From Nitrospira tepida (GTDB lineage Bacteria > Nitrospirota > Nitrospiria > Nitrospirales > Nitrospiraceae), in the NCBI RefSeq assembly GCF_947241125.1, contig NZ_OX365700.1, positions 4,126,461 to 4,190,460 on the forward strand: a stretch of 64,000 nucleotides of DNA, read 5' to 3'. The translations under genes and the position numbers were made by a program. The notes below the pieces were generated by a model that saw only the letters and a program-made list of their open reading frames with translations, was not told the origin of the DNA and did no database searches. Below, one piece after another: positions 8,488 through 15,741 of this stretch. How positions within the stretch are numbered: position 1 is the stretch's first letter; every line of letters begins with the position of its first letter.

Positions 8488-9576
8488 CTATCGATAATAA
8501 ATTCCGAACCGGTTCTCCAGAAAACCCTGAAGCGGGAAGGACTCTTCGGTGATAAAGCCCTTGTAGGCCTCCGGCTGTTGCAGCACGAGATCCACCACCG
8601 CGCAGAGTGCCGAAGCGGTCGTCACTTGGATCGCCGACCAGAGCCGCCCGGCGATCGTTTGCGGATAGACCTTCTTCACGTAGGTCTCTTCGAACAGCCC
8701 TCCCTGCTGCTGGCCGGTGACCGCCACATAGATCAGCACCACGTCCTGCAAAGTACGGGGGACCGCCCGTTCCAGAATCCGTTTCAAGGTCTCCCGATCC
8801 TCGTTCAATTTGAGGTCTTTCATCAGCAGGTGGATCTTCTCGCAATGGCCGGGATAGCGCAGGGTCTTGTAGTTGAGCGTCCGGACCTTGCCCACGTAGG
8901 TATCGGCCAACGTGCCCAAGCCGCCGGAGGTATTGAAGGCCTCGTAGAGCAAGCCGTCCACTTCGATCGTTTCGTACCCTTCCAGCGGCTGTAAGGGGAC
9001 CTTTTCTCCCTCCTCGATGCCGTAGCAGATGTTGCCGTACTCGTTGATGAGGCCGTCGGTGGACCAGGTCAGCGAGTATTTCAACGCATTGCTCGGATGG
9101 ACCGGCAGCGCGCCGACCCGCATTTTGACGGTATCCAGCGATTCAAAATGCGTCATCAATTCATGGGCCACGATGCTGATGAACCCGGGCGCCAGCCCGC
9201 ATTGCGGCACAAAGGCCGTGGACCCGCCATGGCTGAGGATCTTGATCTGGTCGGTGACGCCGACATCCTCGGTCAGGTCGAAATAATGGACCCCGACCTC
9301 CTGCGCCGCCCGGGCGACCGCCAGGTTGCAATAATAGGGGAGGCTGGAGATGACGGCGACCGGAGCATGCAGTGTCAAGTAATGGAGCAGAGCGCCCCGG
9401 TCGTTGACATCGAGGCTACAGGGTGTGAAATGGGAGAGGTCCAGATCCTTCCCGAGCTGGAGCGGGACATCAATGTCGAGGTCAGCCAAATGCACGGCAT
9501 AGTCGCCGCTCTTCGCGAGCAAACAGGCGATCAAGCCCCCGATCTTTCCGGCCCCGATGACCAGCACGGTGTGCAT
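8488..9576 (-). CDS. Saccharopine dehydrogenase-like protein
   Basis: 362 residues from the ATG at 9576, which has GGAGAG eight bases upstream; a longer frame opens at 9678 but its first 34 residues look random. The N-terminal NAD-binding fold begins MHTVLVIGAGKIGG. ISSLPYYCNL and CGLAPGFISIVAHEL are characteristic of the LYS9 / lysine 6-dehydrogenase family. The family makes or splits saccharopine, or oxidatively deaminates lysine to the semialdehyde. The next gene downstream oxidises that semialdehyde class. No lysine-ketoglutarate reductase gene is in the window, so a direct lysine 6-dehydrogenase activity is possible. Confidence 0.82.
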   Translation of the reverse strand: MHTVLVIGAGKIGGLIACLLAKSGDYAVHLADLDIDVPLQLGKDLDLSHFTPCSLDVNDRGALLHYLTLHAPVAVISSLPYYCNLAVARAAQEVGVHYFDLTEDVGVTDQIKILSHGGSTAFVPQCGLAPGFISIVAHELMTHFESLDTVKMRVGALPVHPSNALKYSLTWSTDGLINEYGNICYGIEEGEKVPLQPLEGYETIEVDGLLYEAFNTSGGLGTLADTYVGKVRTLNYKTLRYPGHCEKIHLLMKDLKLNEDRETLKRILERAVPRTLQDVVLIYVAVTGQQQGGLFEETYVKKVYPQTIAGRLWSAIQVTTASALCAVVDLVLQQPEAYKGFITEESFPLQGFLENRFGIYYR

Positions 9577-10008
9577 CGATTCAACTCTCCGTCGCCTCAT
9601 TATAACGTGCCGGCAGAAAAGGAAAACCCTTAACCTCTCATTGAACATCTCATTGCGCAGCCCCTTGTCTCCCGGCACTCATGCTCTGCATGAACTTTAT
9701 TCTTGCAGCCGATTTCGCCGGGATTGTTCAGGCAAGGCTGGAACCGGCGCGGCGATTCAGGACCCATTGGCTGAATGAGCGCTACTCAGACGGTCGGGCT
9801 CTCTGAACAATCATCAAGAATGGGGGGATGCGAAACCAGGCTGATTGAAATCCGCAACGCATTGATAACACGTTGTTTTTTGACTGAGGATGGCCCAAGG
9901 CCGAATATGTTAGGCTCTTACTGCCCGAATCGAATCGCAATCGAGAGAGCGGGCGCGGCATCTCTTTTCAACACTCACACACATATATGGCATCTGGAGA
10001 TTGGTCTC
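9577..10008. other. Divergent intergenic region, no convincing gene
   Basis: 432 bp between the divergent saccharopine dehydrogenase-like and ImmA/IrrE-like genes. An open frame from 9775 runs into the latter but encodes a compositionally random stretch, so it is treated as untranslated. No clear promoter or terminator was recognised. Confidence 0.45.
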
Positions 10009-10257
10009 ATGCTACGAATCCCGGCTCACGTGATATTGCCGTTCGGATATCGGATCCTGGTCAAGCAAGTCACGGACAGCGAGATGGACGCCAGGGACAA
10101 GGACGCCGACGGCATCTGGGACAGCGATACCAGGACGATCTATATTCGGAAACGGTTGCCTGTGACACGCCGGCGCTACATCCTGGCCCACGAACTGGGC
10201 CATGCCTGGTTGGATTGGCAACATCGCCACCTCGACAACGGCAAGGCCAGCACCTGA
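10009..10257 (+). CDS. Small ImmA/IrrE-type zinc metallopeptidase
   Basis: 82 residues starting at ATG 10009, which has GGAGA about ten bases upstream. The zinc-peptidase motif HELGH lies in YILAHELGHAWLDW near residue 60. RTIYIRKRLPVTRRRY before it is the usual strand-helix approach in ImmA/IrrE-like proteins. Family members cleave repressor or regulator proteins, often encoded beside them with an HTH domain. Here there is no fused or adjacent HTH domain, and the third zinc ligand would have to lie in the short tail. An in-frame extension back to 9775 exists but looks non-coding. Target unknown. Confidence 0.72.
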   Translation: MLRIPAHVILPFGYRILVKQVTDSEMDARDKDADGIWDSDTRTIYIRKRLPVTRRRYILAHELGHAWLDWQHRHLDNGKAST

Positions 10258-10341
10258 TCTGAAACATCTCCGCAAGGGATCCGGCCGTCTGGCCTGCCTA
10301 ACAGAACCCTGGGTTGACGCCCTCGCCGCCAGCGCGCCCGG

Positions 10342-10815
10342 TCATTCATCTGCGAGCTTCAGGATCGCCTTCCACTCGTCCGGCTTTACCGGCTGGACCG
10401 ACAGCCGCGACCCTTTTCTGAGCAGCTCCATGCGCTTGAGCGGAGCCTGTTTTCTCAGCAGGTCCAGGCCGAGCGGCCGGAGAAACTTCCTTACGAACTT
10501 GATGTCCACCATCTCCCAGACCGGCTTGGAGGGATGGCTCTTCGGATCGTAGTGCTTGTCTTTCTTGTCGAAGGCGCTGTCATCCGGATAGGTCGTGCGC
10601 ACGACTTCGGCGATGCCGACCACAGCCGGCGGGTCCGCGTTGCTGTGATAGAACAGCACCTGATCACCAACCTGCATGGCCCGCATGTAGTTGCGGGCTT
10701 GGTAGTTGCGCACGCCGTCCCAGCAAGTCCGCTGCCCCGGCGAGGCGGCCAGATCATCGATTGAAAAGGCCGAGGGCTCCGATTTCATCAGCCAATACCG
10801 TCCGCTCGTCTTCAT
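10342..10815 (-). CDS. EVE domain-containing protein (thymocyte nuclear protein 1-like)
   Basis: 157 residues, a full-length EVE domain of the PUA superfamily. It begins with RYWLMKSEPSAFSIDDL and continues with CWDGVRNYQARNYMR and GDQVLFYHSN, the three signature blocks that form the cage for a modified base. Family knowledge: EVE domains read modified cytosines in DNA or modified RNA. When free-standing, as here, they are usually treated as housekeeping, possibly RNA-related. No restriction gene is adjacent. It is monocistronic. The fold is certain, the ligand unknown. Confidence 0.9.
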   Translation of the reverse strand: MKTSGRYWLMKSEPSAFSIDDLAASPGQRTCWDGVRNYQARNYMRAMQVGDQVLFYHSNADPPAVVGIAEVVRTTYPDDSAFDKKDKHYDPKSHPSKPVWEMVDIKFVRKFLRPLGLDLLRKQAPLKRMELLRKGSRLSVQPVKPDEWKAILKLADE

Positions 10816-10979
10816 GGCCCATCCCTTCTTCTGCGTTTCTCTTGTCGCCCGCTGAGAGACTCGTTAAGCTGCCCTTCTACACCACGTTGAGAAGGCCGAG
10901 GCCTGAACCAACTCGATGGACCCCCTCGGCCCGATCACGGCCGCAGCCCATCGATGGACTGTCATGAGGAGGACGCTGC

Positions 10980-11792
10980 ATGGAGCTCTCCCCGCTGCTC
11001 TTTGGACTCTATAAGTTCGCAAAATTCTTTCTCTACCCCGTGACCTGGCTGGCCTTCTCCCTCGGCTGGCTCACGCTGATCCTGCTGCTCCCCTATTCAC
11101 CGCGCCGGCACAACAAGCTCCGCTTGTTTGGATTGTCGGCCTGTTTCATCCTGCTGCCGCTCGGCACTCCCATGGTGTCAGGCTCATTGCTCGCCTGGTG
11201 GGAAACTTTGGCGCCGCCGTTCGACGAATCCGTTTCCCGCCGGTTTGACGCCATTGTCGTGCTCGGCGGCGGGGTCAAGGCCCACGGCACGCTGCGTCCG
11301 GACGACAGCCTCAGCGAGTTCAGCCTGGAGCGGACGACTTGCGGCGCAGACCTCTTCCTCCGGAACTTCGCCCCCAAACTGGTCCTCACCGGGGGAGACG
11401 CCCGGGTGTTCGGCCGCGGCCCGGTCGAATCCGTCGTCATGGCCCAATGGGCGACTCGTTTGGGAGTGCCACGGAATGCGATCGTCGCCGAAACCAAATC
11501 GCGCACCACCTACGAGAATGCAGTCGAAGCACGGGCGCTCCTGGGCCCCGGCTCCGTGCTCCTCGTGACCTCCGCGGGCCATATCCCTCGGGCCGTCGCA
11601 CTCTTCCGCAAACAAGGCTTTCAGGTCACCCCCTACCCCTGCGGCTACCTCTCGAAGGACCGCCCGGAGGATCTGTCGGACACCTTCACGCCCTTCGATG
11701 CCATGCCCCAACTCGGCGGTCTCGCGGCCGCCGAGTTTCTCATCAATGAAGTGATGGGCTTCGCCGTCTATTGGTTGGCAGGCAAGGTGTGA
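10980..11792 (+). CDS. YdcF/ElyC-family (DUF218) membrane protein
   Basis: 270 residues. Two N-terminal transmembrane helices (about 15-35 and 42-62) are followed by the DUF218 domain starting FDAIVVLGGGVKAHG. LVLTGGDARVFG, NAIVAETKSRTTYENA and LLVTSAGHIPRAVALF are the three conserved blocks. Relatives such as ElyC affect envelope or peptidoglycan carrier metabolism; the biochemical reaction is not settled. The gene stands alone and converges on the sugar dehydrogenase gene. Confidence 0.85.
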   Translation: MELSPLLFGLYKFAKFFLYPVTWLAFSLGWLTLILLLPYSPRRHNKLRLFGLSACFILLPLGTPMVSGSLLAWWETLAPPFDESVSRRFDAIVVLGGGVKAHGTLRPDDSLSEFSLERTTCGADLFLRNFAPKLVLTGGDARVFGRGPVESVVMAQWATRLGVPRNAIVAETKSRTTYENAVEARALLGPGSVLLVTSAGHIPRAVALFRKQGFQVTPYPCGYLSKDRPEDLSDTFTPFDAMPQLGGLAAAEFLINEVMGFAVYWLAGKV

Positions 11793-11819
11793 ATCGGCCG
11801 GCGGCCGGCTAGGAACCTG

Positions 11820-13061
11820 CTACCGCAAGGTCGCGAGCCGATAGATTCCTCCTCCGTGATCCACCACGTACAGCTCGCCCTGTTCATCCTCACCAAACGA
11901 GGAAATGCGAACACCGGTCTGGAGGGCCACGTGAGGTCCCTGAGAGACCGGAGCCGAACGAGCTGAGCCAGCCCGTACCAGGTCGAACACCTCGCCGCTG
12001 CAATAGTCCGCGTAGAAATAGACGCCGCGGTACTCCGGCATCGCACTTCCTCGATAGACGTAGCCGCCGATGATGGAGCAGCGCCCGGATTCGTGGCCAT
12101 ATTCGGCCACCGGCAAGATCAAGCCATCGGCCTCGCAGCCGTCGGGGGGAGAAAAACAGTGGGTCCCTTCCATGACCCGCCAGCCGTAGTTGCCTCCGTT
12201 GGCGACGAGGTCGATCTCTTCCCAACGATATTGCCCCACGTCGCCAGCCCAGAGATCCCCGGTCTGCCGATCGAATGAAAATCGCCAGGGGTTGCGGAGG
12301 CCCGACGCATAAATCTCAGGGCGCCCTCCGCTTCTCGCGAAGGGATTATCCGGGGGAATCGCAAACGGCCTGCCTCGATCCACGTCGATCCGCAGAATCT
12401 TGCCCAACCGTTCCTGCCTGTTCTGCGCGCGATTTTGGGGATCACCACCGGAGCCCCCGTCGCCGAGCCCGATGTAGAGGTATCCGTCCGGGCCGAACGA
12501 CACCATCCCGCCATTGTGGTTCGCATAGGGTTGATCGATCACCATCAGGATGGCTTCGTCCGGCGACGCCATCAGTGGATCGTGTGGTGACCGGGCAAAT
12601 TCGGCGATCACCGTCGCCCCGTCAGGCTTGCGGGTATAGTTCACGAAGAACCGGCCGTTCGTGTGGTAGCGCGGATGAAAGGCCAGCCCGAGCAGGCCGC
12701 GTTCGCCGCCGGACAGCACCCGATCGGTCAGATCGAGAAAGGGACGTTTCAGCGGAGGCGAGGGTTTGCCGGCCGTCGGCAGCACGCGAATCCGCCCCGA
12801 TTGTTCAACGATGAATAGAGAGCCGGTCCTATCTCCGGCATGGGTCAGATACAACGGCTCTTCGAGATCGCCGCGCGTCACCGGGATGAGCTGCAAGGCG
12901 GGACGGTCGGACGACCCCACGGAAGCGGCGCCACGCTCCCCCTCCGCCGATCCGGCCACGACCCAGCCGATTCCGATGACCAACAGCAGGCCGGGCCACG
13001 CCACCCGCCGGCCTGTTGCGCCGGCCCGTTCCGCCCCGTTCGCGCGACCCTCCGTCGTCAT
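11820..13061 (-). CDS. PQQ-dependent sugar dehydrogenase (glucose/sorbosone family, six-bladed propeller)
   Basis: 413 residues from the ATG at 13061, which overlaps the preceding gene's stop by four bases (ATGA), implying translational coupling. An exported N terminus is suggested by a GRR...hydrophobic segment (18-40), possibly a Tat signal. Family blocks are GERGLLGLAFHP, NHNGGMVSFGPDGYLYIGLG, LGKILRIDVD, GLRNPWRFSFD and WEEIDLVANGGNYGW. These belong to the soluble-glucose-dehydrogenase-like propeller, whose members oxidise aldose sugars with PQQ in the periplasm. The His near residue 200 (ANHNGG) is the probable catalytic base. No pqq genes are nearby, so cofactor use is inferred. Confidence 0.87.
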   Translation of the reverse strand: MTTEGRANGAERAGATGRRVAWPGLLLVIGIGWVVAGSAEGERGAASVGSSDRPALQLIPVTRGDLEEPLYLTHAGDRTGSLFIVEQSGRIRVLPTAGKPSPPLKRPFLDLTDRVLSGGERGLLGLAFHPRYHTNGRFFVNYTRKPDGATVIAEFARSPHDPLMASPDEAILMVIDQPYANHNGGMVSFGPDGYLYIGLGDGGSGGDPQNRAQNRQERLGKILRIDVDRGRPFAIPPDNPFARSGGRPEIYASGLRNPWRFSFDRQTGDLWAGDVGQYRWEEIDLVANGGNYGWRVMEGTHCFSPPDGCEADGLILPVAEYGHESGRCSIIGGYVYRGSAMPEYRGVYFYADYCSGEVFDLVRAGSARSAPVSQGPHVALQTGVRISSFGEDEQGELYVVDHGGGIYRLATLR

Positions 13062-13441
13062 CGTTGCAGAAACGCCAAGAGCGCGCGATAGGTCAACTCC
13101 CTGACCCGCGCGCGGGAGCCGTCGGGACCGTTCGCCGCGCCAACCGGACCGGCCTGGCCGAGATTCGATTGGAGCCAGACCTGTTCCTTGATGAACGGCT
13201 GCGCGTCGTTGCACAGGGTCCACATCTGATGAAGGAACTCTTCTTCGAGCCCGACTTGAAGCCCTTCGGATTCGATCCGGTCGTCCAGAATGGCCAGTAA
13301 ATCGGAAATGGCCTGATCCGGCCGGTAGGGATCGGAGCGAAAGCCGAACGATCGGACAGCTTCGTCTTCCTGCGCCGCTTGATCGACCAGATCCTGCATG
13401 TAGGAGCGCAGCACGCCGATTTGATGACCGGTGAGCGCCAT
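13058..13441 (-). CDS. Hypothetical protein coupled to the sugar dehydrogenase gene
   Basis: 127 residues, no family recognised. It is acidic and mainly helical in the first 90 residues (MALTGHQIGVLRSYMQDLVD, then LLAILDDRIESEGLQ), with no signal peptide or membrane segment. Its stop codon overlaps the start of the sugar dehydrogenase gene by four bases, so the two are surely co-translated. A role in controlling or assembling that enzyme is possible but unproven, since one protein looks cytoplasmic and the other exported. Confidence 0.72.
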   Translation of the reverse strand: MALTGHQIGVLRSYMQDLVDQAAQEDEAVRSFGFRSDPYRPDQAISDLLAILDDRIESEGLQVGLEEEFLHQMWTLCNDAQPFIKEQVWLQSNLGQAGPVGAANGPDGSRARVRELTYRALLAFLQR

Positions 13442-13694
13442 CGCCAGTTCTCCGCTTTCGCGATTATGTGCGAATCCGTCAGGCGGGGCAAGCCACGCCG
13501 CCCGCTGATCGCGGACTGTTGCACTCCGGAGGTGGACGGCCTGGATGAACGCACGGTTGGCGACCGCCGCTCCGATTCGTGCCGTTTCTTGACCCTGCCG
13601 CGAAGCCTCACTTATGATGAGCGCCCGCGCGGTCGCGCGGATGAATCAACCAGCGAGCCGCAACCACCATTCACAGGTCACGAAAGGCAGGACG

Positions 13695-14315
13695 ATGCAG
13701 AACCCCGTCATGGTGTGTTTAGACCTGGAAGGCGTCCTGGTCCCGGAAATCTGGATCAACGTGGCCGTCAGGACCGGCATTGAGGACCTCAAGATCACCA
13801 CCCGCGAGATGCCCGACTATGACGCACTGATGAAGCGCCGGCTGAGCATCCTGGATGCCCACAAGTTGACCTTGACGGATATCCAGGAGGTGATTGGCAC
13901 CATGAACCCGCTGGAAGGCGCTCCGGCCTTTCTCAACTGGCTGCGCGAACGGTGCCAGTTCATCATCCTGTCCGACACCTTTTATCAGTTTGCGCTGCCG
14001 CTGATGCGGCAGCTTGACTATCCGACCCTCTTCTGTAACCAGCTCGAAGTCGACCAGGCAAATTGCATCACGAATTACTGCCTGCGCCTGCCGGACCAAA
14101 AGCGCCAATCGGTGAAGGCGCTCAAGGCCTTGAACTTTTTCGTGATGGCAGCAGGCGACGCCTACAACGACACGCCGATGCTCGGAGAGGCCCACGTCGG
14201 CCTGTTCTTTCGCCCACCGGACAAGATCGCCAAGGAGTTCCCGCAGTTTCCGGTCACCCACACCTATGAGGAGCTGCAAGCGCATCTCGTTCAGAAAGGC
14301 GGGCTGCGGGCCTAA
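13695..14315 (+). CDS. thrH: ThrH: phosphoserine phosphatase / homoserine phosphotransferase
   Basis: 206 residues, the normal ThrH length. HAD-fold motifs are intact: CLDLEGVLVPEIW (motif I with the DxE variant typical of ThrH rather than SerB), IILSDTFYQF (motif II), the Lys in PDQKRQSVKALK, and AAGDAYNDTPML (motif IV). In Pseudomonas, ThrH moves phosphate from phosphoserine to homoserine and thereby by-passes ThrB. The start ATG at 13695 has only a weak GGCAGGA site; an upstream in-frame ATG at 13614 adds unrelated residues. This activity may matter because the threonine gene block at 57-63 kb has no ThrB. Confidence 0.9.
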   Translation: MQNPVMVCLDLEGVLVPEIWINVAVRTGIEDLKITTREMPDYDALMKRRLSILDAHKLTLTDIQEVIGTMNPLEGAPAFLNWLRERCQFIILSDTFYQFALPLMRQLDYPTLFCNQLEVDQANCITNYCLRLPDQKRQSVKALKALNFFVMAAGDAYNDTPMLGEAHVGLFFRPPDKIAKEFPQFPVTHTYEELQAHLVQKGGLRA

Positions 14316-14348
14316 TGTCGTGTCCCCTTACCGCCTCCTCTCCGGGGT

Positions 14349-14375
14349 GCCCGTTGCTCTGCCATTGCAACGGGC
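14349..14375. repeat. Perfect 9-bp stem hairpin after thrH
   Basis: GCCCGTTGC (14349-14357) pairs with GCAACGGGC (14367-14375) around a 9-base loop, 34 bp after the thrH stop. A purine-rich tract follows instead of a T run, so termination would not be the standard intrinsic type. Confidence 0.55.
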
Positions 14376-14467
14376 CATGGGAGAGGGCAAGAGAGAGGGG
14401 GATGCAAAGTCGATCGGTTAGAGTGGGGAGAGAGACGATCCAGTGACGCGACGCGGCCGGCGGTCGT

Positions 14468-14725
14468 TTACTTGTTCTCGACCTGCTTCCAGCCTTTTTT
14501 TTGCAGGCAGGCGGCGATGCGCTGCTTCTGAATCGTTTGGTTGGTGTGCATGGAGGCCACGCCCGGATTGGTCTGCATCAACGTGAGAAACTCCCGTTCA
14601 CAGGCGTTCCAGTCGTAGGTGAGATGTTCTTCCTTCTTCGTCGGATGAACCCACGTGGTCGTCTCGCAGGCGGAAGACAACAGGCAGACCGCAAGCACCG
14701 GCAGTAGACGGATACTCCACATCAA
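14468..14725 (-). CDS. Small hypothetical lipoprotein
   Basis: 85 residues. A signal peptide ends in the lipobox LSSAC with the acylated Cys at position 20. The mature part of about 65 residues is charged, with TYDWNACEREF and RIAACLQKKGWKQVE. The two mature cysteines (in WNACER and AACLQ) could form a disulfide. This resembles the many short lipoproteins whose C terminus ends in a CLxxxGW motif. It is probably anchored in the outer membrane. No partner gene is apparent. Confidence 0.75.
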   Translation of the reverse strand: MMWSIRLLPVLAVCLLSSACETTTWVHPTKKEEHLTYDWNACEREFLTLMQTNPGVASMHTNQTIQKQRIAACLQKKGWKQVENK

Positions 14726-14830
14726 CGCCTCCGTGACCCGGATTCCATGCCAGACGGGTCACGGAGAATAGTCCAGTTTCCTTCAAGCGGTCAAGCCTGG
14801 TTGGTCCCAAGTTCACCGTTCTCCCTCGAA

Positions 14831-15589
14831 TCAAGACCGAACTCGTGTAGGCCAGATCTCCTGCAGGTGCATCACCGCCTGCTCCAACGCTTCATCACCG
14901 GCGATGCTCCGGGTGATATCTTTCGCGTTCTCCTCCTTCGGATAGATTGGCGCCACCCGCAGCGACCGATGGATGACCGGGTAGGAATTCGACTGCACCG
15001 GCACATACAGCCGATTCAACCTGGTCCAGGCCCGCCCATCCGATCGGGCCAGCACCCGTCCCGTCTCGACCTCGATCAGGGCCAATTCCGCCAACGCATT
15101 CGTCCTCATCTCAAATCCCGGCACACCGGGACGGGTGCCTCCCTGTTCCAGATCACCGGTCAAGGGCAGGCGCATCGGCACCTCCGATTCGGCGTTGGAG
15201 AACACGACCAAGAGCACATAGGGCAGCGCCTGTTCTCGGCCAAGACGCGCCACTTCGGGAGGCTGCTGTCCATCGGAAATGCGGAACGGAGTGAACCGCT
15301 TGATGATTCGAATCGGCAACGCTTCTTCCACACGCTGCTTCACTTGGTCCGTCAAGAACGCCGTCCCTTCTTCAGTCAGCGCAGGCGCGGAGTCGCGATC
15401 CGATGTGTCGTTTACCACCAGCACCCCTGCTTCAAGCGGACCACCGGCCCGTTTCATCAACTCCTCTGAAAGCGTCTTGCCCCCATCGGGCGGAGGCTCC
15501 ACATAGGCATCCATTCGAGAGACCGGTTTGGTTGTACAGGCGACAAGCAGACAGACCGACACCAGCAAAGCCCCTGTGATGCGGCGCAT
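14831..15589 (-). CDS. Hypothetical lipoprotein, divergent from the caspase-like lipoprotein
   Basis: 252 residues from the ATG at 15589, preceded by GAGGAGGGG. The lipobox is LVAC (Cys18). The mature domain contains LTDQVKQRVEEALPIRIIKR, ALPYVLLVVFSNAESE and LAELALIEVETGRVLARSDG. The last block is the alternation seen in domains of the CsgG/LpoB or DUF4136 kind, where a periplasmic alpha-beta unit processes an envelope signal. I cannot name a family. Its start is 153 bp from the divergent lipoprotein gene at 15742, so promoters overlap and co-regulation is plausible. Confidence 0.75.
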   Translation of the reverse strand: MRRITGALLVSVCLLVACTTKPVSRMDAYVEPPPDGGKTLSEELMKRAGGPLEAGVLVVNDTSDRDSAPALTEEGTAFLTDQVKQRVEEALPIRIIKRFTPFRISDGQQPPEVARLGREQALPYVLLVVFSNAESEVPMRLPLTGDLEQGGTRPGVPGFEMRTNALAELALIEVETGRVLARSDGRAWTRLNRLYVPVQSNSYPVIHRSLRVAPIYPKEENAKDITRSIAGDEALEQAVMHLQEIWPTRVRS

Positions 15590-15741
15590 TGCGACCCCTC
15601 CTCTTTGAGTTCGGTGCAGCCAAACCCACCTGCCTGTATGATCCTCGCCCCTTTGCGGAGGAGTCAAGCGGACCCACTCGGCGGCGCTTCCGGTCGCACC
15701 CTGTTGCACCGGGCTGCCCATTCCGGTACCGTACCCCGACC

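Noticed and set aside
13062-13223. Longer N terminus for the sugar dehydrogenase
   Set aside because: It lies inside the upstream coupled gene and replaces a sensible signal-like start; the ATGA overlap at 13058-13061 is more convincing.
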